From Brevibacterium luteolum (GTDB lineage: Bacteria > Actinomycetota > Actinomycetes > Actinomycetales > Brevibacteriaceae), in the NCBI RefSeq assembly GCF_013004595.1, contig NZ_JABEMC010000001.1, positions 310,001 to 374,000 of the forward strand: a stretch of DNA of 64,000 nt, in the 5' to 3' direction. Position 1 is the first letter of the stretch. The number at the start of each line of letters is the position of its first letter. The position numbers and the translations under genes were made by a program. The notes below the pieces were generated by a model that did not search any database, had not been told where the DNA came from, and saw only the letters and a program-made list of their open reading frames with translations. This document shows, in pieces, positions 43,063 through 50,387 of the stretch.

Positions 43063-44727
43063 TCAGGTGCCGCGCAGCTTTCGGCGCAGGATCTTCCCCG
43101 TCGCCGTCTTCGGCATCTCATCGAGGATCTCGATGGAGCGCGGATACTTGTATGCGGCCAGATCGGCTTTGCAGAAATCGATGAGCTCGCCAGGGGTCAC
43201 GGTGCGCCCCTCGTGCAGCGTGACGAAGGCGATGACGGTCTCTCCGCGGTATGCGTCTGCGGCGCCGACGACGGCGGCCTCGGCGACGGCGGGATGCGTG
43301 TAGAGGACATCCTCGACCTCGCGCGGCCACACCTTGTAGCCGGAGGCGTTGATCATGTCCTTCTTCCTGTCGACGAGGTAGTACCACCCGTCTGCGTCGA
43401 CGAACCCGATGTCACCCGTTCTCAGCCACCCATCGGCAAAGCTCTCCGCTATGGCATCGGGGCGATTCCAGTAGCCCGGCGTGATCTGCGGACCGCGCAC
43501 CAGGATCTCCCCGTATGTCCCCGCCTGGACATCGGCGCGCTGCTCATCGGCGATGCGAACCTGCGTGTCGTATACCGGTCTGCCCACGGACAGTGCGCCG
43601 GAGACCGGATCGACCGGTGCCCGCTGGCCGCGGGGGACGAGGTGTGTCGGCGAGGAGGTCTCGCTCATGCCGTAGACATTGTGGACATACGTGCCGAAGA
43701 TCCCTTCGAGCCGGTCGGCCAGGGCCGGTGCGATCGGAGCGCCACCGGAGTAGATCGTGCGCAGGCTGGCGAAGTCAGCGGCCGTCGCCGCCGGGCAGTC
43801 GGCCAGCGCCATGAGCGCAGTGATCGCTCCGATGGTGAAGACCGAACGGCTGTGGCGCATCGATTCGAGCATCACCTGCGGGTGGAAGCGGTGGCTCAGG
43901 ACGATCGGTGCTCCCACGCGCAAGCCCAGCAGCACATGACCGACCATCCCGGTGATGTGGAACAGCGGAGCGATCGCCAGAATCGGCTCACCGGGCTGAA
44001 GAGCCGACATCTGCACATAGGTTTCAGCATTGAACGTCAGATTCCCATGGGTGTTCATCGCACCCTTGGGCCTGCCGGTCGTGCCCGAGGTGTACGTCAG
44101 CAGCGCGACATCATCTGCGCAGACCGCAGCCGGCCGGTAGTCCGACCCGTGTGGGAGAGCATCAGCAGACACGACCTCGGCGGAGCCGACACGGCCGAGC
44201 AGCTCGGGCGGCACGGGGACGGCAGATGTCTCGAACTGCTCTCCGGTCTGCCTCCATGCGGTATGCGGTGCCAGTATGACGAGCCTGACGTCTCCGATGC
44301 CGTCTGCCACCACCTGCTGGGCGACCTGTGTCCACAGCCCAGGGAGGGCGATGAGCGCCACGGCAGCGGAGTCCTCCAGCTGAAACGCCAGCTCCCGGCC
44401 GGTGTTCATCGGGTTGATCGGCACGCCGATCGCCCCGAGCTTCCATGTGGCCAGCAGCCCGGTGACGAAGATGGGGTCGTTCTGCACGAACAGCGCCACC
44501 CGGTCGCCCGCCGCCACTCCGGTGCCGGCGAGAGCGCGCGCAAGGCGGTGGGCCTCAGCGTCGACCTCGGCGTATGTCCATCTCCGGTCGAAGGCGTGGA
44601 TGACCTCGGCGTCAGGGTCAGTCGCCAGTGCCGAAGCGCACATCTGCGGCACTGTGTGATGCGGTGGGCTCAGGTGCTGTTCCAGCGGCAGCATCGGATC
44701 CGGTGGTCGGCGGCGTGGAGTCGTCAT
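43063..44727 (-). CDS. Acyl-CoA synthetase (fatty-acid/aromatic acid-CoA ligase)
   Basis: 554-residue class I adenylate-forming enzyme. Motifs: TYTSGTTGRPKGAM (P-loop), YGMSETSSPT, GWLRTGDIGFVDADGW, VDRKKDMINASGYKVWP, and the C-terminal catalytic lysine in PKTATGKILRRKL. It activates a carboxylic acid to its CoA ester; chain-length or aromatic preference cannot be decided. The ATG overlaps the cyclase stop (ATGA), so both enzymes probably act in one catabolic route. Likely under control of the divergent XRE-TetR regulator. Confidence 0.9.
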   Translation of the reverse strand: MTTPRRRPPDPMLPLEQHLSPPHHTVPQMCASALATDPDAEVIHAFDRRWTYAEVDAEAHRLARALAGTGVAAGDRVALFVQNDPIFVTGLLATWKLGAIGVPINPMNTGRELAFQLEDSAAVALIALPGLWTQVAQQVVADGIGDVRLVILAPHTAWRQTGEQFETSAVPVPPELLGRVGSAEVVSADALPHGSDYRPAAVCADDVALLTYTSGTTGRPKGAMNTHGNLTFNAETYVQMSALQPGEPILAIAPLFHITGMVGHVLLGLRVGAPIVLSHRFHPQVMLESMRHSRSVFTIGAITALMALADCPAATAADFASLRTIYSGGAPIAPALADRLEGIFGTYVHNVYGMSETSSPTHLVPRGQRAPVDPVSGALSVGRPVYDTQVRIADEQRADVQAGTYGEILVRGPQITPGYWNRPDAIAESFADGWLRTGDIGFVDADGWYYLVDRKKDMINASGYKVWPREVEDVLYTHPAVAEAAVVGAADAYRGETVIAFVTLHEGRTVTPGELIDFCKADLAAYKYPRSIEILDEMPKTATGKILRRKLRGT

Positions 44728-45677
44728 CGCAGCGCCACAGGGTTGACCGGAGAGCCGGTGGCCCGGTGGATCTTCAACGGTGCTGCGACGTAGAAGAACG
44801 TGTAGCGGCGGTCTTCGGCGCATGCTTCTGCCAGAGATTCCAGATCGCAGATCTCGGTGAAGGCGACCCCGAGGTTGCGCATGAGCGCATTGTGCAGGAC
44901 GAGTGCTGCACCGGAGTCCGGATCGGTCGTGACCTCGTTGGCGATCGTATCGGTGACGAGATTCGGGATCTCCATGTCGGCAAACCACTGCACAAGCTCC
45001 GGACTGTAGGTCAGCCCTGGTTCGCAGAAGTCGGTGTAGAAGTCATCGCCCTGTTCGAAGAACAGCTGGAGGTGATTGGTGCGGATGACGAGGATGTCTC
45101 GCTTGCTGATGGTGACTCCCTGGCGCTCCGCGCACTCCAGCAGGTCAGTGTGATCGAAGGTGTGATTGGCCTCCATCGCCTCGACGCCGAAATGACGCGC
45201 CATATCGAGCAGCACGCCGGTGCCGACGACACCGCGCTGAGCGATCGGCTCGACGCTCGCCTTGTCCATGCCCCCGATGGTCGTGCGAGCGTCATAGCCG
45301 TTCCACAGCTTCCCGTCGTACCAGACGTGGCCGAGGGCGTCGTACTGGGTCGACCCCTGCAGGAATGCTTCGATCTTGTCGTCTGCATAGTGCAGCCCGC
45401 CGGGGAACTGCGGTGCATCATTGCTATCCCAGGTGGCTTCGTCCATCACCATTTCACGCTCAGCCGGAGAGCGGCCCGGCCACACTGGATCGCCCTGCGG
45501 GTCGCCGATGAGCCGCTGCAGAGTATGCACCTCGCCAGTCTTGATATGAGCAGCACCGCGGAGCACCTCCTCGGCACTGAGGTAGTTCAGGGCCCCGACT
45601 TCGTCGTCTGGGCCCCACTTCCCCCAGTTCTTCGGGGCATCGGCGAGCAGAGCGGTGAGGTCGAGTGCTTCAGTCAT
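44724..45677 (-). CDS. Cyclase-family metal-dependent hydrolase (kynurenine-formamidase-like)
   Basis: 317 residues, PF04199-type fold. The metal motif appears as STQYDALGHVWYDG, where the family consensus HxGTHxDxxxH is partly replaced (Ser-Thr-Gln-Tyr-Asp...His). This variant occurs in a long actinobacterial subfamily. Further conserved parts are DMARHFGVEAMEAN and IRTNHLQLFFEQGDDF. GGAGG lies about 6 nt before the ATG. First gene of a two-gene operon with the acyl-CoA synthetase. The substrate is unknown; hydrolysis of an amide or lactone before CoA activation is an inference. Confidence 0.82.
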   Translation of the reverse strand: MTEALDLTALLADAPKNWGKWGPDDEVGALNYLSAEEVLRGAAHIKTGEVHTLQRLIGDPQGDPVWPGRSPAEREMVMDEATWDSNDAPQFPGGLHYADDKIEAFLQGSTQYDALGHVWYDGKLWNGYDARTTIGGMDKASVEPIAQRGVVGTGVLLDMARHFGVEAMEANHTFDHTDLLECAERQGVTISKRDILVIRTNHLQLFFEQGDDFYTDFCEPGLTYSPELVQWFADMEIPNLVTDTIANEVTTDPDSGAALVLHNALMRNLGVAFTEICDLESLAEACAEDRRYTFFYVAAPLKIHRATGSPVNPVALR

Positions 45678-45827
45678 GGCGTTCCTCCCATAGAACTCAG
45701 GATGTGCGATCTGTGCCGCAGGGTCCGAACCGGTGGCGGCGGAAGCGATCGCTGTGTTGAAATTTTAGTTGCAGTGAACAAACGTTAGGTAGACGTGTGT
45801 CGATCTTCGGCATCGGCCTGTCTGCTG

Positions 45828-45849
45828 TCAATACCCATTCGGGTATTGA
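45828..45849. promoter_or_regulatory. Perfect 22-bp dyad, candidate operator
   Basis: TCAATACCC, spacer ATTC, GGGTATTGA: 9-bp arms without mismatch, in the divergent region. Size and symmetry suit a TetR- or XRE-type dimer. No T-run follows, so a terminator is less likely. Confidence 0.5.
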
Positions 45850-46124
45850 TCCCGAAGGTCTCGGCGGGCTGAGAGGGCGGCCGGGGTGTCTGTGAGCTGC
45901 GCGCTGTCCTCAGGCCACGGTGCCTGCGGCATCTCTATGAGGAGGTCTGCATCGCCTGCCGGCGCTGCTAGCTGTGATTCCATGGTTCGGCGCACACATG
46001 GACTGTGGAGCAGGTCGCACGTCACCCCGAGAACTCCACCCTGCCGGCAGCGCCAAGGCCCGCCGCGGCCGCACAGAGAAGCCGGGGCGCGGGGCAGGCG
46101 GCTGGACAGCACCGCGCCGTGCTC

Positions 46125-46130
46125 TATGCT
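46125..46130 (+). promoter_or_regulatory. -10 hexamer TATGCT for the XRE-TetR regulator (leaderless)
   Basis: TATGCT is 7 nt before the ATG at 46138. TGGACA lies 16 bp further upstream as -35. Confidence 0.55.
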
Positions 46131-46137
46131 GTTTAGC

Positions 46138-47025
46138 ATGGTTAAAGAAGCGGATCTGAGCGGTGCCAGCGTCGGTGGGCGCGTGAGAGCCGCACGCACG
46201 CGAGCCGGCCTGACACTTGAGGAGCTGAGCTCGCAGATCGGTGTCAGCCCTGCCACCCTGTCCCTCATCGAGCGCGAGCGCGTCTCCGTCACCGTCGAGC
46301 GGGTCTCGCAGCTGGCTGAGGTGCTCGGCCTCGAACTCGAGGACCTCATGTACTCCGGTGACTTCGAGCCGAGCGCGGTGCGCACCGGACCCGGCGGCCG
46401 CGAACACGCCGGTGCCCCACACCTCGTGCGCGGCGCCCCCGATGCCCCGCATCCCAAGATCGTCGAGGCGATCATCGACTGCTTCGTGCGCTGGGGCTAC
46501 CACGGCACCTCGATGCGGCAGATCGCGCAGGCTGGCGGGGTGAGCGTCGCCGGGGTCTACCACTACTTCACGTCCAAGCAGCAGATGCTCGTCAGCCTCA
46601 TGGACGAGACGATGGCCGAGCTCATCAGCCGGCTCGACGATGTGCTCACGGCGGCAGAAGGCCAGCCGGTCGAGGAGCGCTACCGGCAAGTGGTGCGCGA
46701 GCTGGCGCTGTTCCATCTGGAGCAGCGGCGCAAGGGCTTCATCGGAGCCAGTGAGATGCGCAGCATCGACGAACCCGACCGCTCCCGCATCGCCGGACTG
46801 CGTCGCGACGTGCAGCACACCGTCGACGCACTCGCGCGCGAAGGCATTGAGACCGGTGCATTCACCAACCCCGACTGGCGCTTCGCCGGCCGCGTGGTGT
46901 CGAACATGTGCACCTCGACCTCGCAGTGGTACGACCCCGAGGGGCCGGTGCCCAAGGACACCGCCGCCGACAACCTCGCCGACTACGCCCTGGCGATGAT
47001 GCGGGTGCCCGGCCCCGGGCGATAG
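46138..47025 (+). CDS. Double-HTH regulator: XRE domain fused to TetR domain
   Basis: 295 residues. Residues about 12-72 are an XRE/Cro helix-turn-helix (RVRAARTRAGLTLEELSSQIGVSPATLSLIE, split at the loop). A 30-residue linker follows. Residues about 105-150 are a TetR HTH (YHGTSMRQIAQAGGVSVAGVYHYF) with a C-terminal ligand/dimer domain of TetR type. ATG 46138 is placed by its leaderless promoter. It is divergent from the cyclase/acyl-CoA synthetase operon, so local control by an acyl-CoA or related ligand is plausible but unproven. Confidence 0.88.
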   Translation: MVKEADLSGASVGGRVRAARTRAGLTLEELSSQIGVSPATLSLIERERVSVTVERVSQLAEVLGLELEDLMYSGDFEPSAVRTGPGGREHAGAPHLVRGAPDAPHPKIVEAIIDCFVRWGYHGTSMRQIAQAGGVSVAGVYHYFTSKQQMLVSLMDETMAELISRLDDVLTAAEGQPVEERYRQVVRELALFHLEQRRKGFIGASEMRSIDEPDRSRIAGLRRDVQHTVDALAREGIETGAFTNPDWRFAGRVVSNMCTSTSQWYDPEGPVPKDTAADNLADYALAMMRVPGPGR

Positions 47026-47028
47026 ACT
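47023..47028 (+). promoter_or_regulatory. -10 hexamer TAGACT overlapping the regulator stop
   Basis: TAGACT (which includes the stop codon of the XRE-TetR gene) is 7 nt before an ATG at 47036. It would be the promoter of the hadA-hadB-murB unit. Confidence 0.45.
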
Positions 47029-47035
47029 CGCAGAC

Positions 47036-47095
47036 ATGGGACTGCCGCACGTCCCCGGTCAGCGGCCGGGAGGTGCCGGCAGTCTGTCCACCTGA
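47036..47095 (+). CDS. Possible 19-codon leaderless leader ORF ahead of hadA
   Basis: ATG 47036, placed 7 nt after a TAGACT -10, opens MGLPHVPGQRPGGAGSLST and stops at 47095, 54 nt before the hadA-like start. Its position fits a leader peptide made from a leaderless start. It has no run of a single amino acid that would mark classic attenuation. It may be fortuitous. Confidence 0.35.
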   Translation: MGLPHVPGQRPGGAGSLST

Positions 47096-47149
47096 GCCGG
47101 ACGAACCCGCACGGGCACCGTGCCTGTGCCCAAGGAGGTACATCTGCCG

Positions 47150-47605
47150 ATGGCTGTCAACACCGAGCTGCAGGGTGCGAGCTACGCCCTGCCGGAGCCC
47201 TATGAGGTCTCCCGCGAGGCGATCATCGAGTTCGCCCGCGCGACCGGGGCGCAGAACCGCGCCCACCGCAGTGCTGAGGCCGCAGCCGAGTTCGGCTACG
47301 CCGACGTCGTCGCCCCGCCGACGTTCGCCGTCATCCCCTCCCAGCGCGCCGAAGCGCTCTACATCTCCAACCCGGAAGCCGGCATCGACTTCTCCCGCGT
47401 CGTCCACGGTTCCGAGCAGTTCACCTACGCCCGCCCGATCGTCGCCGGCGACAAGCTCAACGCCGTCTGCCACGTCGATGGACTGCGCGAGGCCGGCGGG
47501 CATGCGATGATCACCACCCGCACCGAACTTACCGACGCGAACAGCGACGACGCCCCCGTGGTCACCGTGACCTCGACGATCGTCGTGCGAGGAGGAGAAG
47601 CATGA
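47150..47605 (+). CDS. hadA: MaoC-like dehydratase, HadA-type subunit
   Basis: 151 residues of the FAS1-type N-terminal MaoC/HadA family. It includes EVSREAIIEFARATGAQN, the VAPPTFAVIP loop and VVHGSEQFTYARPIVAGD. In mycobacteria HadA pairs with HadB as a (3R)-hydroxyacyl-ACP dehydratase. The same gene order, before tRNA-Trp-secE-nusG, is found there. ATG 47150 has AAGGAGGT about 10 nt upstream. Which acyl substrates are used in this non-mycolate-looking context is open. Confidence 0.85.
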   Translation: MAVNTELQGASYALPEPYEVSREAIIEFARATGAQNRAHRSAEAAAEFGYADVVAPPTFAVIPSQRAEALYISNPEAGIDFSRVVHGSEQFTYARPIVAGDKLNAVCHVDGLREAGGHAMITTRTELTDANSDDAPVVTVTSTIVVRGGEA

Positions 47606-48093
47606 ACGAGCCCGTCGAACGCGAGGAATACCGTCCCTCCGGCACCGACCTGGCGCCGAAGCTGCGCGACCAGGAGGTCGGCCGCACCGTCGTCTCCGCC
47701 CGCATCCCGCTCTCCCGCGCTGATCTCGTCGCCTACGCCGGCGCCTCGGGAGACCACAACCCGATCCACTGGAACGAGCGCTTCGCCCGCGAGGTCGGCC
47801 TCGACGACGTCATCGCCCACGGCATGCTCTCGATGGGATCCGTGCTCGCCCGCATCACCGAATGGGCCGCCGACCCCGGTGCGATCGTCGACTGCCGCAC
47901 CCGCTTCACCGCCCCGGTCATCGTCGCCGATGCGGCCTCCGGCACCCCGGACACCCCGACGGCCTACCTCGACATGGCCGCCGTCGTCGGCGCAATCGAT
48001 GAAGAGGCCGGCATCGTGCGCCTCGACATCTCCGTCAGCTGCGGTGAGGACACCGTGCTCGGACGCACCCAGGCGAAGGTGCGGTTGGCGTGA
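47602..48093 (+). CDS. hadB: MaoC-like dehydratase, HadB-type catalytic subunit
   Basis: 163 residues. The hydratase-2 catalytic Asp/His motif lies in YAGASGDHNPIHWNE, followed by the AHGMLSMG loop. The hot-dog fold would dimerise with the HadA-like partner, whose gene overlaps by ATGA. The stop in turn overlaps the murB start (GTGA). Confidence 0.87.
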   Translation: MNEPVEREEYRPSGTDLAPKLRDQEVGRTVVSARIPLSRADLVAYAGASGDHNPIHWNERFAREVGLDDVIAHGMLSMGSVLARITEWAADPGAIVDCRTRFTAPVIVADAASGTPDTPTAYLDMAAVVGAIDEEAGIVRLDISVSCGEDTVLGRTQAKVRLA

Positions 48094-49220
48094 GCCGGAC
48101 ACAGCTGGCGGACTACGCGACGATGCGCGTCGGCGGCCCGGCCGCCGACCTCACCGTCGCCGGCACCCGCGAGGAGCTGATCGACTTCCTCACCGCCCAC
48201 CCGCTGACTGCTGACCGGGCGGCTGAGTTTCCCAGCAGCGGGGGAGAGGCAGCCGGCAGCGGGCAGGGACTGAACCCCGATGTGCTCTTCATCGCCGGCG
48301 GATCCAACCTCGTCATCAGCGATGACGGCTTCGCCGGGCCCGTGTGCCTCATCCGCACCAGCGGCATGGAGTTCACCGAGCTCGGCGGCAACCGGGTGCT
48401 GCTGCGCGTGGCAGCCGGCGAGAACTGGGACGACTGCGTCGCCGAGACCGTCGCCCGCGGGCTCTCCGGGCTCGAAGCGCTCTCCGGAATCCCCGGCTCA
48501 GCCGGTGCGACCCCGGTGCAGAACGTCGGCGCCTACGGAGCCGAGGTCGCCGACACCCTCGAATCCGTCACCGTCTACGATCGGCTCTCCGGCGACGTCA
48601 TCACCCTGCCGCGCGCCGAGCTCGAATTCGGTTACCGCACCTCCCGGCTCAAGCGCACCACCGCCGAGATCGGCACCGTGCGCTTCGTCGTCCTCGACGT
48701 CAGCTTCGCGCTCACCTCCTCGGCCGAGTCCGCGCCGATCCGCTACCGGCAGCTCGCCGCTGCGCTCGGCGTCGACCTCGAAGACCGGGTGCCGCTGGCC
48801 GAAGTGCGCGAAGCCGTGCTCGCCGTCCGTGCCTCCAAGGGCATGGTCCTCGACCCTGCCGACCACGACACGTGGTCATGCGGGTCGTTCTTCACCAACC
48901 CGATCGTCCCGCTCTCCACCCCGCTGCCCGACGGGGCGCCGGAATACCCGGTCATCGACCCGCTCACCGGCATGCGCGATGAGCACCGGAAGAAGACCTC
49001 GGCCGCCTGGCTCATCGACCGAGCCGGGTTCCACAAGGGATTCGGGATCGGCGAACAGCGCGCCCGCCTGTCGACCAAGCACACGCTGGCGCTGACCAAC
49101 CGCGGGCAGGCACGCACCGCCGACATCCTCGACCTCGCCCGCCACATCCGCGACGGAGTCGAGGAATCCACCGGCATCCGGCTCGAACCCGAACCCAACC
49201 TCATCGGCTGCCGGATCTGA
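48090..49220 (+). CDS. murB: UDP-N-acetylenolpyruvoylglucosamine reductase
   Basis: FAD/NADPH enzyme completing UDP-MurNAc in peptidoglycan synthesis. 376 residues. It starts at a GTG overlapping hadB. Seen: YATMRVGGPAADL, FIAGGSNLVISDDGF, SGIPGSAGATPVQNVGAYG, FGYRTSRLK (with the catalytic region), CGSFFTNPIV and the C-terminal EPNLIGC. A 25-residue Gly/Ala/Ser insert around residue 45 is not usual. The absence of an inserted Tyr loop was not assessed. Confidence 0.95.
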   Translation: MSRTQLADYATMRVGGPAADLTVAGTREELIDFLTAHPLTADRAAEFPSSGGEAAGSGQGLNPDVLFIAGGSNLVISDDGFAGPVCLIRTSGMEFTELGGNRVLLRVAAGENWDDCVAETVARGLSGLEALSGIPGSAGATPVQNVGAYGAEVADTLESVTVYDRLSGDVITLPRAELEFGYRTSRLKRTTAEIGTVRFVVLDVSFALTSSAESAPIRYRQLAAALGVDLEDRVPLAEVREAVLAVRASKGMVLDPADHDTWSCGSFFTNPIVPLSTPLPDGAPEYPVIDPLTGMRDEHRKKTSAAWLIDRAGFHKGFGIGEQRARLSTKHTLALTNRGQARTADILDLARHIRDGVEESTGIRLEPEPNLIGCRI

Positions 49221-49258
49221 GCTCCCGGGGCCGGCAGGCGCGGTCGGCCGCGGCAGGC

Positions 49259-50281
49259 TCAGCCTGCGGCCTCCCAGCGGTCGATGTCACTGATCGCGGC
49301 CTGCCGGATCCGCTCAGGTGCCAGTGAGATCGCAAAGGACTGCCGGGCAAGCTCGGCGATCTCCGCCCGGGTCAGCCCCGCCTCGGCGGCGGCAGCATAC
49401 TGATCGACCAGCCGCGAATCGAAGATGAGCGGGTCATCGGCCCCGAGCGCGATCTGCGCACCGGAGTCGAACAGCCGGCGCAGCGGCACCTGCTCATCGG
49501 TGGCGTACACCCCGAGCGAGACGTTCGAACCCGGGCACACCTCCAGGCCGATACCGGCGTCAACGATCTGGTCCAGCAGCTGCGGATCCTCCACCGCCCG
49601 CACCCCGTGCCCGAGGCGGTGGGGGCGCAGGTGCGCGATGACCTCGCGGATGTGCGCGGGTCCGAGCAGCTCCCCGCCGTGGGGCAGGGAGGCCAGGCCG
49701 GCTCGGCGGGCGATGCGGAAGGCGTGCCGGAACTCTGCAGTGTCGCCGCGGCGCTCATCGTTCGACAGCCCGAAGCCGACGACGGTGGCGGCCTCATCGC
49801 CGGCGTACTGGGCGGCAAGCCGGGCCAGTGTGCGGGCCTCGAACTGGCTGCGGGTGCGGGAGGCGGCGACGATGATCGCCATGCCGAAGTCCGGCCCAGA
49901 CTGGCGGGCGGCCTCATCGAGGACGATCTCCAAAGCCGGAGTGATGCCGCCGACGTAGGGGCCATAGGAGGTCGGGTCGATCTGCAGCTCCAGCCAGCGC
50001 GAGCCCTCGGCCCGTTCGGCGGCTGCGGCCTCGGCGACGACCCGGCGCATGATCGTCTCCCCGCGCACGACCGCGCGGGCGGCATCGTAGAGGCGCTGGA
50101 AGCGGAACCAGCCGCGCTGGTCAGGGGACAGGTTCGTCGGAGTCGAACCGACGATGCCGCGCGGCAGCCGGATGCCGGCCTCGGCGGCGAGCTCGGCGAG
50201 CGTCTCATCAGCCAGCGAGCCGGTGAAGTGCAGGTGCAGGTGGGCCTTGGGAAGTGCGCGCAGATCCTCCCGTGTCACCAT
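49259..50281 (-). CDS. add: Adenosine deaminase family protein
   Basis: 340-residue zinc amidohydrolase. The metal motif is KAHLHLHFTGSL, substrate loop PHGGELLGP (PHGGE instead of the common HAGE), HRLGHGVRAVED, CPGSNVSLG and the LGADDPLIF aspartates. Purine salvage, adenosine to inosine, is the expected role; related enzymes act on adenine. Leaderless start, convergent with murB. Confidence 0.88.
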   Translation of the reverse strand: MVTREDLRALPKAHLHLHFTGSLADETLAELAAEAGIRLPRGIVGSTPTNLSPDQRGWFRFQRLYDAARAVVRGETIMRRVVAEAAAAERAEGSRWLELQIDPTSYGPYVGGITPALEIVLDEAARQSGPDFGMAIIVAASRTRSQFEARTLARLAAQYAGDEAATVVGFGLSNDERRGDTAEFRHAFRIARRAGLASLPHGGELLGPAHIREVIAHLRPHRLGHGVRAVEDPQLLDQIVDAGIGLEVCPGSNVSLGVYATDEQVPLRRLFDSGAQIALGADDPLIFDSRLVDQYAAAAEAGLTRAEIAELARQSFAISLAPERIRQAAISDIDRWEAAG

Positions 50282-50287
50282 GACGAC

Positions 50288-50293
50288 AGTCTA
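50288..50293 (-). promoter_or_regulatory. -10 hexamer TAGACT for the adenosine deaminase gene (leaderless)
   Basis: TAGACT ends 6 nt before the ATG at 50281. Confidence 0.5.
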
Positions 50294-50374
50294 GTCGATG
50301 CCCCGCTGCGCCTGCCGCCGGCAGCCGGCATCTGCCCTGATGGGCTGGCCTGTCACCCGGCGGTGGGCCGCTCG

Positions 50375-50380
50375 TATAAT
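50375..50380 (+). promoter_or_regulatory. -10 hexamer TATAAT for the metallophosphoesterase gene (leaderless)
   Basis: Consensus TATAAT, 7 nt before the ATG at 50388. TGTCAC lies 18 bp upstream as a weak -35. Confidence 0.6.
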
Positions 50381-50387
50381 TGCCCGC

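Larger units (their letters stand above)
45678..46137. promoter_or_regulatory. Divergent control region between cyclase operon and XRE-TetR regulator
   Basis: 460 bases without a convincing gene. Features: an AT-rich patch at 45755-45790 with TAAAAT on the minus strand, probably the cyclase promoter; a perfect dyad at 45828-45849; and the regulator's promoter TGGACA (46103-46108), 16 bp, TATGCT. A 51-codon minus-strand frame (45828-45983) is present but has no Shine-Dalgarno and resembles nothing. Confidence 0.5.

Noticed and set aside
43006-44793. 595-codon plus-strand open frame over the acyl-CoA synthetase
   Set aside because: The minus strand carries all adenylate-forming motifs in order.
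45828-45983. 51-codon minus-strand frame between cyclase and regulator
   Set aside because: No Shine-Dalgarno or -10 at the right distance, no recognisable family, and its end is the perfect dyad.
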